Source: Streptococcus mitis (GTDB lineage: Bacteria > Bacillota > Bacilli > Lactobacillales > Streptococcaceae). Taken from it: DNA of 9,808 bases. This document shows, in pieces, positions 1-5,421 of this stretch. Made by a program: the position numbers and the translations under genes. Numbering within the stretch: position 1 is the first letter of the stretch; every line of letters begins with the position of its first letter. Location of the stretch: contig NZ_WIJK01000038.1 in NCBI RefSeq assembly GCF_009496285.1, positions 1 through 9,808 of the forward strand, in the 5' to 3' direction. The notes under the pieces were generated by a model. That model saw nothing but the letters and a program-made list of their open reading frames with translations, had not been told where the DNA came from and ran no database searches.

Positions 1-516
1 ACAACTACACCAGGTGATAAAGGAACTACAGTCGTTGTGACTTACCCAGATGGTTCTAAGGATGAAGTACCAGTTAAAGTAACTGTAAAAGATCCAAGTG
101 CACCAGCTACAGATGCAGACAAGAACAAAGTAACGGATCCATCAGTAACTCCAGTTACAGATCCAAGCAACTTGACTGACGCCGAAAAAGCTAAAGTAGC
201 CGACGAAGTTAAGAAAGCTAACCCAACTGCGAAAGATATCAAGGTAAACAAAGACGGATCAGTAGTTGTAACCTTTGAAGATGGTACTACATCTGTTATT
301 CCAGCAGATAAGACAGTCAAGAAATCAGATGGTTCAGTAGCAGTTAATCCAGCTACTAACCAAGATTCACCTGCTCAAGCACCAGCTAAGAAAGCGGGAG
401 CGAAAGAATTGCCAAATACTGGTACAGAACAATCTAGCGCTTCACTTGCTTTGGCACTTCTTGCAGCAGCGACAGGCGGACTCCTCTTCGCTAAAAAACG
501 TGAGGAAGAAGAGTAA
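1..516 (+). CDS. LPXTG-anchored surface protein, C-terminal part (5' end outside window)
   Basis: This is the C-terminal 171 residues of a cell-wall-anchored surface protein; the reading frame is open to base 1, so the start lies upstream. The visible part begins with a YPDG-type repeat end (VVVTYPDGSKDEVPV, about 37-81), as found in Rib/alpha-like streptococcal adhesins. A linker rich in T, D, P and V follows, then a module LTDAEKAKVADEVKKANP followed by DGSVVVTFEDGTTSVIP. It ends in a sorting signal: LPNTG at 409-423, a hydrophobic stretch (LALALLAAATGGLLF) and the tail AKKREEEE. Sortase A is expected to cleave between T and G and link the protein to peptidoglycan. The tail is acidic after the KKR stop-transfer residues, a pattern that occurs in some streptococcal surface proteins. 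The binding partner cannot be inferred from this fragment. A strong terminator follows at 570-603. Confidence 0.93.
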   Translation, partial: TTTPGDKGTTVVVTYPDGSKDEVPVKVTVKDPSAPATDADKNKVTDPSVTPVTDPSNLTDAEKAKVADEVKKANPTAKDIKVNKDGSVVVTFEDGTTSVIPADKTVKKSDGSVAVNPATNQDSPAQAPAKKAGAKELPNTGTEQSSASLALALLAAATGGLLFAKKREEEE

Positions 517-569
517 GAAATTACTCAAATAAAGCAAAACTGAGAATCTCAATTCTATGAATTTGCTAT

Positions 570-603
570 AAAAACCGTAAGAAGAAATTCTTACGGTTTT
601 TTT
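570..603 (+). terminator. Rho-independent terminator of the LPXTG gene
   Basis: A perfect 9-bp stem (CCGTAAGAA at 575-583 with TTCTTACGG at 588-596) closes on a stable GAAA loop. It is flanked by an A run on the left and seven T on the right. It lies 53 bases after the surface-protein stop codon. The A/T flanks make it potentially bidirectional. Confidence 0.92.
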
Positions 604-688
604 GATAGATAAAGATTAGGAGAATGGTGAAATGTCAGTCTTACAGATCTTTGAAATGCTAAAAATTCAATTGAATAGCTGTTCAATG

Positions 689-796
689 TATAGTGGGTTG
701 AAATAAGATATGAACAGAGAGATTAGAAAAGTCAAACTAATTTCTAGAAAAATTTTTAGCAGTTGTAGTGTACTGTTCTAGATTCAATCTACTATA
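689..796. repeat. RUP-like miniature inverted-repeat element
   Basis: About 107 bases are bounded by imperfect terminal inverted repeats. The left end reads TATAGTGGGTTGAAATAAGA; the right end, on the reverse strand, reads TATAGTAGATTGAATCTAGA. TA dinucleotides flank both ends, as expected for a TA target duplication. The length, the TA flanks and the end sequences fit RUP, the non-autonomous pneumococcal element thought to be moved by an IS630-family transposase. It contains no gene. The family assignment is from memory of RUP features; the terminal repeats themselves are seen directly. Confidence 0.65.
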
Positions 797-884
797 TATG
801 CTATTTTTCCCATAGAAGAAAAGTTAATGTTGCCATCTTTCAAGTGTCTTGATGTAACATTGTAAACTTGTATGATGACAGAAA

Positions 885-907
885 AAACGTTGATATCATC
901 AACGTTT
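885..907 (-). terminator. Minus-strand hairpin with T tract (outer ssrA-side terminator)
   Basis: A perfect 10-bp stem, AAACGTTGAT (885-894) with ATCAACGTTT (898-907), has a 3-base loop. On the minus strand it is followed by a run of six T (882-887), so it would stop leftward transcription. It lies beyond the likely primary ssrA terminator at 966-998. Its stem word ACGTTGA/TCAACGT recurs in the hairpin at 1011-1029. Confidence 0.6.
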
Positions 908-943
908 GAAACATAGGAACACCTCACAACTCTTCTTGCATCT

Positions 944-949
944 ATTATA
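944..949 (-). promoter_or_regulatory. Possible minus-strand -10 element
   Basis: TATAAT is present on the minus strand between two minus-strand terminators. There is no good -35 match 16-18 bases upstream; that position overlaps the 966-998 hairpin. Downstream there is a GAGGTG followed by ATG (start at 914), which opens a frame of only 24 codons that ends at 840. This may be a relic promoter or chance in AT-rich DNA. Confidence 0.25.
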
Positions 950-965
950 CGACTTTACACAAAGA

Positions 966-998
966 AAAGCCCTTGGAAACTTGACTTCCAAGGACTTT
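966..998 (-). terminator. ssrA: Probable ssrA terminator
   Basis: The stem CCTTGGAA (971-978) with TTCCAAGG (986-993) has a 7-base loop and is extended by AAAG/CTTT outside a mismatch. On the minus strand it runs into CTTTTCTTT. It lies 45 bases downstream of the mature tmRNA 3' end and is the best placed stop for tmRNA transcription. Confidence 0.75.
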
Positions 999-1010
999 GT
1001 CTTCGTTCTG

Positions 1011-1035
1011 ACGTTGAGATCATCAACGTTTTTTT
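1011..1035 (+). terminator. Plus-strand terminator between repeat region and ssrA
   Basis: ACGTTGA (1011-1017) pairs with TCAACGT (1023-1029) around a 5-base loop, and seven T follow (1029-1035) on the plus strand. It would stop rightward transcripts before they run antisense into ssrA. No plus-strand gene lies between the terminator at 603 and this one, so what it terminates is unclear. Confidence 0.65.
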
Positions 1036-1042
1036 AATATAA

Positions 1043-1387
1043 TGGAGCCGGTGGGAGTCGAACCCACGTCCAAACACCTGCTAACATATTTGTCTACGAC
1101 CATAGGTTATGTATTATTTTAACAGTCCCTCGACACATAACTCAAGCCTAGGAACTGCGAGTCTATAAATCTCTTATCAAACTGCTAGACAAAGCCTGAT
1201 CGTATCTCGCTAATAATAAGACCTGTCATCAGACACGAGCAATCCGAATCGGGTCACGCCTGCTGGTTTTTAGGCAGCTAGAGCGTAAGAAGTGTTATTT
1301 TTTGCAGTTATATTTAACTGAGCGTTTACGTCGCCACACGAGTCGCAAAATATGCCTCATAATGCCTGTCGAATCCGTAACGACCCC
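1043..1387 (-). ncRNA. ssrA: tmRNA (transfer-messenger RNA, ribosome rescue)
   Basis: tmRNA enters stalled ribosomes with SmpB, is charged with alanine, and tags the unfinished peptide for proteolysis. On the minus strand the gene begins GGGGTCGTTACGGATTCGAC and ends with the tRNA-like part GTTCGACTCCCACCGGCTCC plus A. The 5' GGGGTCG pairs with the 3' CGGCTCC as a 7-bp acceptor stem with G-T wobbles. The tag frame at 1270-1305 reads AKNNTSYALAA then stop, which is the streptococcal tag. The CCA tail is not encoded after the discriminator A at 1043 (next bases TTA), so it is probably added by the CCA enzyme. The length of about 345 bases is normal for streptococci. It is transcribed from its own promoter at 1404-1432 and the 5' end is presumably matured by RNase P. 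Confidence 0.98.
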
Positions 1388-1403
1388 AAAAGACAATATA
1401 ACT

Positions 1404-1432
1404 ATTATACCTTATCTATTGGGAAAATGCAA
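1404..1432 (-). promoter_or_regulatory. ssrA: ssrA promoter
   Basis: On the minus strand a -35 TTGCAT (1427-1432) and a -10 TATAAT (1404-1409) are separated by exactly 17 bases. The -10 lies 16 bases from the mature tmRNA 5' end, so the primary transcript has a leader of about 10 bases that must be processed off. Confidence 0.9.
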
Positions 1433-1490
1433 AATCTGAGTAAAGATTAGCATTTGCTTTGTTTTTAGGGCTTATCTGATACTCTAAGGG

Positions 1491-2072
1491 CTAAATATTC
1501 TTGCTGCTTGTAAGAAATAATTGGGAAGGTTTATGGAGAAAGAGATAGTCTGAGCTGTAGAGTATTTGACTTGTTATTTCCGAGAAACCTTGTTGGCTGA
1601 GGATTTCTTCGAGTTCAGAAATGATAAAACCGTGTCTCTCTCCATCTGGTACAGTAAAATCAGCGATAAAGAGTTGTCCGCCATGAGTCAAATGTTCCTT
1701 GAACATAGCCAGACTGTCCTCGAGATTAGGCATATGATGAAGAACTCGACTGACGATGATAAGATCGAACTCTTCTTCAAGTGGTTCAAGTAATAAATCC
1801 TGTTGAATCAAGGATAGGTTTGCAAGCTTTTGACTTTCAATCTTGAGACGAGCTTGCGCCAGCATCTTGTCTGCAATATCAACCAAGGTCACTGATTTAG
1901 CTTGTTTGGCAAGAGGAAGTGCGATAAGGCCAGTTCCACCTCCAAAGTCTAGGATTGATTTGTTTGACAAATCAGGCACTTGTTTTATTAGATGCTGGCA
2001 AACAAGATCGGCCAGAAATTGATTTTTGGGAGAATCAAATGATTCTGCTCGATGATTAAAATGATGTTCCAT
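1491..2072 (-). CDS. Class I SAM-dependent methyltransferase
   Basis: This 193-residue cytoplasmic protein is a small Rossmann-fold methyltransferase of the Methyltransf_11/UbiE-like type. Motif I, the SAM-binding glycine loop, is ILDFGGGTGL at residues 40-49. The acidic residue expected to hold the ribose is D65 in VTLVDIA (61-67). The motif IV region is FDLIIVSRVLHHMP (102-115), followed by GGQLFIADF (131-139). No substrate domain is visible, so the target (small molecule, RNA or protein) is unknown. It is transcribed toward ssrA on the same strand with about 100 bases between them and no clear terminator; ssrA has its own promoter. The ribosome site before ATG at 2072 is weak and I see no convincing promoter in 2073-2160. 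Confidence 0.85.
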   Translation of the reverse strand: MEHHFNHRAESFDSPKNQFLADLVCQHLIKQVPDLSNKSILDFGGGTGLIALPLAKQAKSVTLVDIADKMLAQARLKIESQKLANLSLIQQDLLLEPLEEEFDLIIVSRVLHHMPNLEDSLAMFKEHLTHGGQLFIADFTVPDGERHGFIISELEEILSQQGFSEITSQILYSSDYLFLHKPSQLFLTSSKNI

Positions 2073-2112
2073 ATTTCTAGTCTAGCATAAAGTTTGGCAG
2101 TTTAACATTCCC

Positions 2113-2140
2113 TGCTTATTTTCTAGTAAAGAAATAAGCA
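2113..2140. other. Hairpin upstream of the methyltransferase
   Basis: TGCTTATTT (2113-2121) pairs perfectly with AAATAAGCA (2132-2140) around a 10-base loop. There is no T tract on either strand next to it, so it does not look like a terminator. It sits 41 bases before the methyltransferase start and could be in its leader or be a protein site. The role is unknown. Confidence 0.4.
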
Positions 2141-2158
2141 ACAAGATTTCTTTCAAAG

Positions 2159-2330
2159 GCGGTGGGACAGAAATCGATAGACAAAGTCTCGATTTCGTAG
2201 TCCCAGCCTCGCGAGGATGATTAGGAGCTTTTTGGAGTCTAAAAGACGAACAAAAAGTTCAATCAGCTACCGTGTCAAAGTTTGATTGTTAATAAAAAGT
2301 GAGGCCGGGATTTTTTGTCCCAACCTCTTG
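2159..2330. repeat. Hairpin-rich intergenic block, probable streptococcal interspersed repeat
   Basis: This non-coding block is built from successive self-complementary pieces. TGGGAC (2163-2168) pairs with GTCCCA (2200-2205), with GAAATCGA/TCGATTTC (2170-2177, 2189-2196) inside. Then come the 10-base palindrome CCTCGCGAGG (2207-2216), CAATCA/TGATTG (2260-2265, 2283-2288), and the terminal GAGG-GGGA/TCCC-CCTC hairpin (2301-2327). On the minus strand the word GAGGYTGGGAC occurs at both ends of the block. This composition resembles interspersed intergenic repeats known in oral streptococci, but I cannot name the family. Confidence 0.5.
2292..2327 (-). terminator. Terminator of the amino-acid ABC importer operon
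   Basis: The stem GAGG..GGGA (2301-2310) pairs with TCCC..CCTC (2318-2327), with a 2-base internal mismatch and a 7-base loop. On the minus strand it is followed by A, C and five T (2294-2298). It lies 4 bases past the stop codon of the last importer gene. Confidence 0.82.
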
Positions 2331-2990
2331 TTATTCTGTAGCTTGTTGCCAACGTTTGGCTAGAGTCCGTGAAAGGCTTGAAATAGCTAGATTGAAGCTG
2401 AAGTAGATTAGGGCGATCAGGATATATAAGCTGAAAACCTGTTCCGGTTCAAAATATCGGCCCATGAGGATTTGACTGGCACCAAAAAGCTCTTGGAGGG
2501 CGATTACAGAGTATAGAAGACTTGTATCCTTAATAACTGTTACAAATTGAGAGATGATGGCAGGGAGCATCTTGCGGATGGCTTGCGGTAGGATGATATG
2601 ATAGAGGATTTGGCGATAGGAAAAACCTTGTGCCATTCCAGCCTCGTATTGTCCTTGATCCACTGCGTTAAGACCACCTCGGATAATTTCAGCAAGGGCT
2701 GCTGATGTAAAGAGGGTAAAGGCGGTGATTCCGGCTGGGGTAGATTTCATTTTAAAGACTAAAAAAATAGTGAAAATCCAGAGTAGATTAGGAACATTTC
2801 GTACAAATTCAATGTAGACACTAGCAAGGATTCGTAATAGGGTGTTTTTTCCGTTACGCATGATAGCAAGTATGGTTCCAAATGCTGTTGAAAGCGTGAT
2901 AGCAATCAAAGAGATATAGAGGGTTAGACCAAAACCTTTTAAAATAAAGATGAGGTTGTCTAGACTGAGAACTTCAAGAATACTTTCCAT
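2331..2990 (-). CDS. Polar amino-acid ABC transporter permease (second)
   Basis: This 219-residue inner-membrane permease belongs to the HisM/GlnP family (PAAT, BPD_transp_1). Hydrophobic segments occur at roughly residues 15-44, 66-80, 86-104, 150-170 and 185-205. The cytoplasmic EAA loop that contacts the ATPase is EAGMAQGFSYRQILYHIILP (116-135). It is the last gene of the four-gene importer operon. Its ribosome site AGGAGG overlaps the TAG stop of the preceding permease and only 9 bases separate the two genes, so translation is probably coupled. The two permeases likely form a heterodimer around one ATPase dimer. It ends 4 bases before the operon terminator. Confidence 0.93.
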   Translation of the reverse strand: MESILEVLSLDNLIFILKGFGLTLYISLIAITLSTAFGTILAIMRNGKNTLLRILASVYIEFVRNVPNLLWIFTIFLVFKMKSTPAGITAFTLFTSAALAEIIRGGLNAVDQGQYEAGMAQGFSYRQILYHIILPQAIRKMLPAIISQFVTVIKDTSLLYSVIALQELFGASQILMGRYFEPEQVFSLYILIALIYFSFNLAISSLSRTLAKRWQQATE

Positions 2991-2999
2991 AAAAACCTC

Positions 3000-3677
3000 C
3001 TAAAGTGAATAAGCTTTTTTGTTAGCTTGCTCCATTTTTCGTCCAAATTGAGCAACAGGGAAGCAGAGGGCAAAGTAGAAGAAGGCGGCACCTAAAAAGG
3101 CTGGGATGTAGTTGCCGTTGAGTGCGGACCAAGATTTGGTGACAAACATGAGGTCAACTCCAGAAATGATAGCTACTGTCGAAGTATTTTTAATCAGGTT
3201 GACGACTTGGTTGGTCAAGGGAGGGAGAATGATGCGAAAAGCCTGCGGTAGGATAATCAAGTGCATTGCATTTGCATAGGTGAATCCTTGAGAAAGAGCG
3301 GCTTCGAGTTGGCCTTTAGGGATAGATTGAATTCCTGACCGAATGACCTCAGCGATATATGCGCCGTGGTAGAGTCCGACACAAAGAACGGCAGTCCAGT
3401 AGATGGGAATCATGATAGTATGGTTACTAATCAGAGGCAAGCCGTAAAATACAATAACGAACTGAACTAGGAGAGGGGTATTTTGATAAAATTCGACAAA
3501 GATACGGGACAAGATCCGTAAACTACCATGTTTGCTAGTGGGTAAGGTACCGAATAGGATGCCCAATAGCATGGCTAAGGCAAAAGAACCTAGAGCGATA
3601 GCTATAGTAAAGAGAAATCCGTTAAAAAATTGACCAAAATGTTGAAAATAAGCTGTCCAAGATGATGAATCTATCAT
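3000..3677 (-). CDS. Polar amino-acid ABC transporter permease (first)
   Basis: This 225-residue integral membrane subunit belongs to the HisQ/GlnP family. Hydrophobic segments run at about residues 20-44, 66-82, 90-112, 155-172 and 190-210. The EAA loop is EAALSQGFTYANAMHLIILP (125-144). The segment FYQNTPLLVQ (63-72) is typical of these permeases. The start at 3677 is supported by AAGGAGG 8 bases upstream. It lies 12 bases after the binding-protein stop and 9 bases before the second permease, so the two are cotranscribed. It forms the translocation path for the amino acid delivered by the secreted binding protein. Confidence 0.93.
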   Translation of the reverse strand: MIDSSSWTAYFQHFGQFFNGFLFTIAIALGSFALAMLLGILFGTLPTSKHGSLRILSRIFVEFYQNTPLLVQFVIVFYGLPLISNHTIMIPIYWTAVLCVGLYHGAYIAEVIRSGIQSIPKGQLEAALSQGFTYANAMHLIILPQAFRIILPPLTNQVVNLIKNTSTVAIISGVDLMFVTKSWSALNGNYIPAFLGAAFFYFALCFPVAQFGRKMEQANKKAYSL

Positions 3678-3689
3678 GTAGCTACCTCC

Positions 3690-4484
3690 TTATTCTGCTG
3701 AGTGTTTGGAAGGTTTGAGATTGTAGCGATCGTATAAGTCCTGCAAGGTCCCATCCTGACTCCATTTGACAACCAATTGATCTAGATAGTCATTCAGTTG
3801 CGTGTTCGATTTTTGGGTTACAATACCATAGTCAGAAGGTTTGAAGCTATCGTCAAGTAGTTCTGTTCTTTTGCTGGTATAGCCGGAAAGGATAGAACGG
3901 TCTACCGAGAAGGCATCAATCCGATGGGCGTGGAGGGAGGTGATTAATTCAGGATAAGATCCGAGTTCGACAAATTTAAAGGCAAGGCCTTTTTTCTTAC
4001 CCAAGTCGCTAATCAGTTTTTGGGTGATGGATCCTTGTGCGACTCCAATGGTTTTTCCGTTCAAATCCTCAATATCTTTAATCTTACCTGATTTATTTAC
4101 CAAAAATCCACAGGCGTCTGTATAGTAAGGGCTGGTGAAGTTGTAGAGCTTTTTCCGCTCATCTGTGATTGTGAAGGTGGCGATGTCCATATCCACTTGT
4201 TCGTTGTCTAATAGAGGACCACGAGTTTGAGCAGTAACTGGAACATAGCGGACCTTGACCTTGAGTTGGTCTGCAATCAGTTTAGCTAAATCTGTTTCAA
4301 TACCTGAGAATTCTCCTGTTTTCGGATTTTTATAGCCGAAATTCGGGACGTCTTGTTTGACGCCGACAACGATTTCTCCCTTTTTTTGAATATCTGCGAT
4401 ACTGGTATCTGCTTGAGCTGATGTCACAAATCCAATACTTAAGAGGCTGGTAACTACTATTGCAAGAAAGAAATTCTTTTTCAT
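3690..4484 (-). CDS. Secreted amino-acid-binding protein of the ABC importer (PEB1-like, family 3)
   Basis: This 264-residue extracellular solute-binding protein (SBP_bac_3) delivers the substrate to the two permeases. The start MKKNFF at 4484 is chosen because AAGGAG precedes it and a signal peptide follows at once; a longer frame reading back to 4613 lies inside the ATPase gene and is discarded. Residues 1-25 form a signal peptide, with probable cleavage after AQA. The mature part shows GVKQDVPNFGY, TRGPLLDNEQVDMDIATFTI, the SPYYTDACGFLV hinge region, GVAQGS, and DAFSVDRSILSGY with SDYGIVTQKS. These closely match, from memory, Campylobacter PEB1, an aspartate/glutamate binder, so acidic amino acids or glutamine are the likely substrates. 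There is no lipobox cysteine in the signal region, which is unusual for a Gram-positive binding protein (see findings). Confidence 0.92.
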   Translation of the reverse strand: MKKNFFLAIVVTSLLSIGFVTSAQADTSIADIQKKGEIVVGVKQDVPNFGYKNPKTGEFSGIETDLAKLIADQLKVKVRYVPVTAQTRGPLLDNEQVDMDIATFTITDERKKLYNFTSPYYTDACGFLVNKSGKIKDIEDLNGKTIGVAQGSITQKLISDLGKKKGLAFKFVELGSYPELITSLHAHRIDAFSVDRSILSGYTSKRTELLDDSFKPSDYGIVTQKSNTQLNDYLDQLVVKWSQDGTLQDLYDRYNLKPSKHSAE

Positions 4485-4494
4485 AGGCTTCTCC

Positions 4495-5253
4495 TTATTT
4501 GACCTTGTCACTTTCGTGGTTAATAATCTTGCTGAGAAATTGTTGGGCGCGCGGTTCACTTGGGTGGTCAAAAAATGCATCCACATCTGTTGTATCGACC
4601 AAGACTTGCCCATCTGCCATAAAGATGATGCGATCAGCTACCTTGCGAGCGAAGCCCATTTCATGTGTGACGATGATCATATTCATGCCGTCGTGGGCTA
4701 ATTTTTGCATAACAGCAAGGACATCACCGATTGTTTCGGGGTCGAGAGCTGAGGTTGGTTCATCAAAGAGTAGGAGTTCAGGTTTCATAGCTAGGCCTCT
4801 AGCGATAGCTACTCGTTGCTTTTGTCCACCTGAAAGGGTAGCTGGATAGGCGTCTTTCTTATCCCACATATTTACAAATTCTAAATATTTTTGCGCAGTT
4901 TTTTGAGCCTCTTTTGGATCTTTGTCTAGTACTTTAATCGGCGCAAGAGTTACATTTTCTAACACGGTCTTATGTGGATAAAGATTAAAATGTTGGAAAA
5001 CCATCCCTACTTCCTTGCGGAGAGGGACTAAATCTTTTTGGCTAGCACCTGCTACTTGGTGTCCGTTTACCAGGAGACTTCCACTATCAATTGCCTCTAG
5101 ACCATTGATAGTACGGATAAGGGTTGACTTTCCAGAACCAGATGGTCCAAGTAAAACAACAACTTGGCCTTTTTCAAAACGAAGGTTGATATTCTGGAGT
5201 GCGTGGTAGTCTCCGTAATACTTTTCAACAGCTTTAAATTCTACTAAAGTCAT
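4495..5253 (-). CDS. Polar amino-acid ABC transporter ATP-binding protein (GlnQ type)
   Basis: This 252-residue cytoplasmic ATPase powers the importer. All nucleotide-binding motifs are intact: Walker A GPSGSGKST (residues 36-44), Q-loop glutamine 87 in VFQHFNLYPH, signature LSGGQKQR (140-147), Walker B LLLFDEPTSALDP (160-172) and H-loop THEMGF (196-201). The start MTLVEF at 5253 is preferred over an upstream in-frame ATG at 5286 because AAAGGAG lies 8 bases before it and the family begins here; the 5286 start would fall at the transcription start region. It is the first gene of the operon, with 10 bases to the binding-protein gene, and is driven by a consensus promoter at 5289-5317. GlnQ-like proteins serve glutamine, glutamate or aspartate; the neighbour suggests the acidic pair. 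Confidence 0.95.
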   Translation of the reverse strand: MTLVEFKAVEKYYGDYHALQNINLRFEKGQVVVLLGPSGSGKSTLIRTINGLEAIDSGSLLVNGHQVAGASQKDLVPLRKEVGMVFQHFNLYPHKTVLENVTLAPIKVLDKDPKEAQKTAQKYLEFVNMWDKKDAYPATLSGGQKQRVAIARGLAMKPELLLFDEPTSALDPETIGDVLAVMQKLAHDGMNMIIVTHEMGFARKVADRIIFMADGQVLVDTTDVDAFFDHPSEPRAQQFLSKIINHESDKVK

Positions 5254-5288
5254 AATTCTTCTCCTTTGTGTTAGATTTTGTAACATCG

Positions 5289-5317
5289 ATTCTACAACAA
5301 AAGCGTTTTCCTGTCAA
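5289..5317 (-). promoter_or_regulatory. Promoter of the amino-acid ABC importer operon
   Basis: On the minus strand a perfect -35 TTGACA (5312-5317) and a -10 TAGAAT (5289-5294) are 17 bases apart. The expected transcription start near 5282 gives a leader of about 30 bases ending in AAAGGAG. The near-consensus sequence suggests high basal expression, with any control acting by repression. Confidence 0.9.
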
Positions 5318-5384
5318 ATGATATTACAAAAAAATTAGTAAAATTTTGATAAAAGCAAAGCAGATAGAGAAAAACTGGAAATCA

Positions 5385-5393
5385 TGTTATAAT
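5385..5393 (+). promoter_or_regulatory. recJ: recJ promoter, extended -10 type
   Basis: TGTTATAAT is an extended -10 (TGn plus TATAAT at 5388-5393). No fair -35 sits 16-18 bases upstream, which is common for extended -10 promoters in streptococci. It lies about 29 bases before the annotated recJ start and faces away from the importer promoter. Confidence 0.75.
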
Positions 5394-5421
5394 AAAACAA
5401 TAGAATCGTAAGAAAGAGTGG

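Noticed and set aside
632..706. Micro-ORF of 24 codons (MSVLQIFEMLKIQLNSCSMY...) with AGGAG upstream
   Set aside because: Its last codons come from the RUP-like element and nothing supports conservation. It could be a chance frame; kept here because the ribosome site is good.
840..914. Minus-strand 24-codon frame (MFQTLMISTFFLSS...) after GAGGTG
   Set aside because: It runs through the terminator hairpin at 885-907 and has no recognisable similarity. The promoter upstream lacks a -35.
1566..1793. Plus-strand 75-codon frame opposite the methyltransferase
   Set aside because: It is antisense to a clear SAM-binding motif gene and has no ribosome site.
4485..4613. 43-codon upstream extension of the binding protein
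   Set aside because: It lies inside the ATPase gene in another frame and would place residues before the signal peptide. The ATG at 4484 has a proper ribosome site.
4499..5209. Several plus-strand open frames opposite the ATPase gene
   Set aside because: They are antisense shadows of a well-supported, motif-complete ABC ATPase and have no ribosome sites of note.
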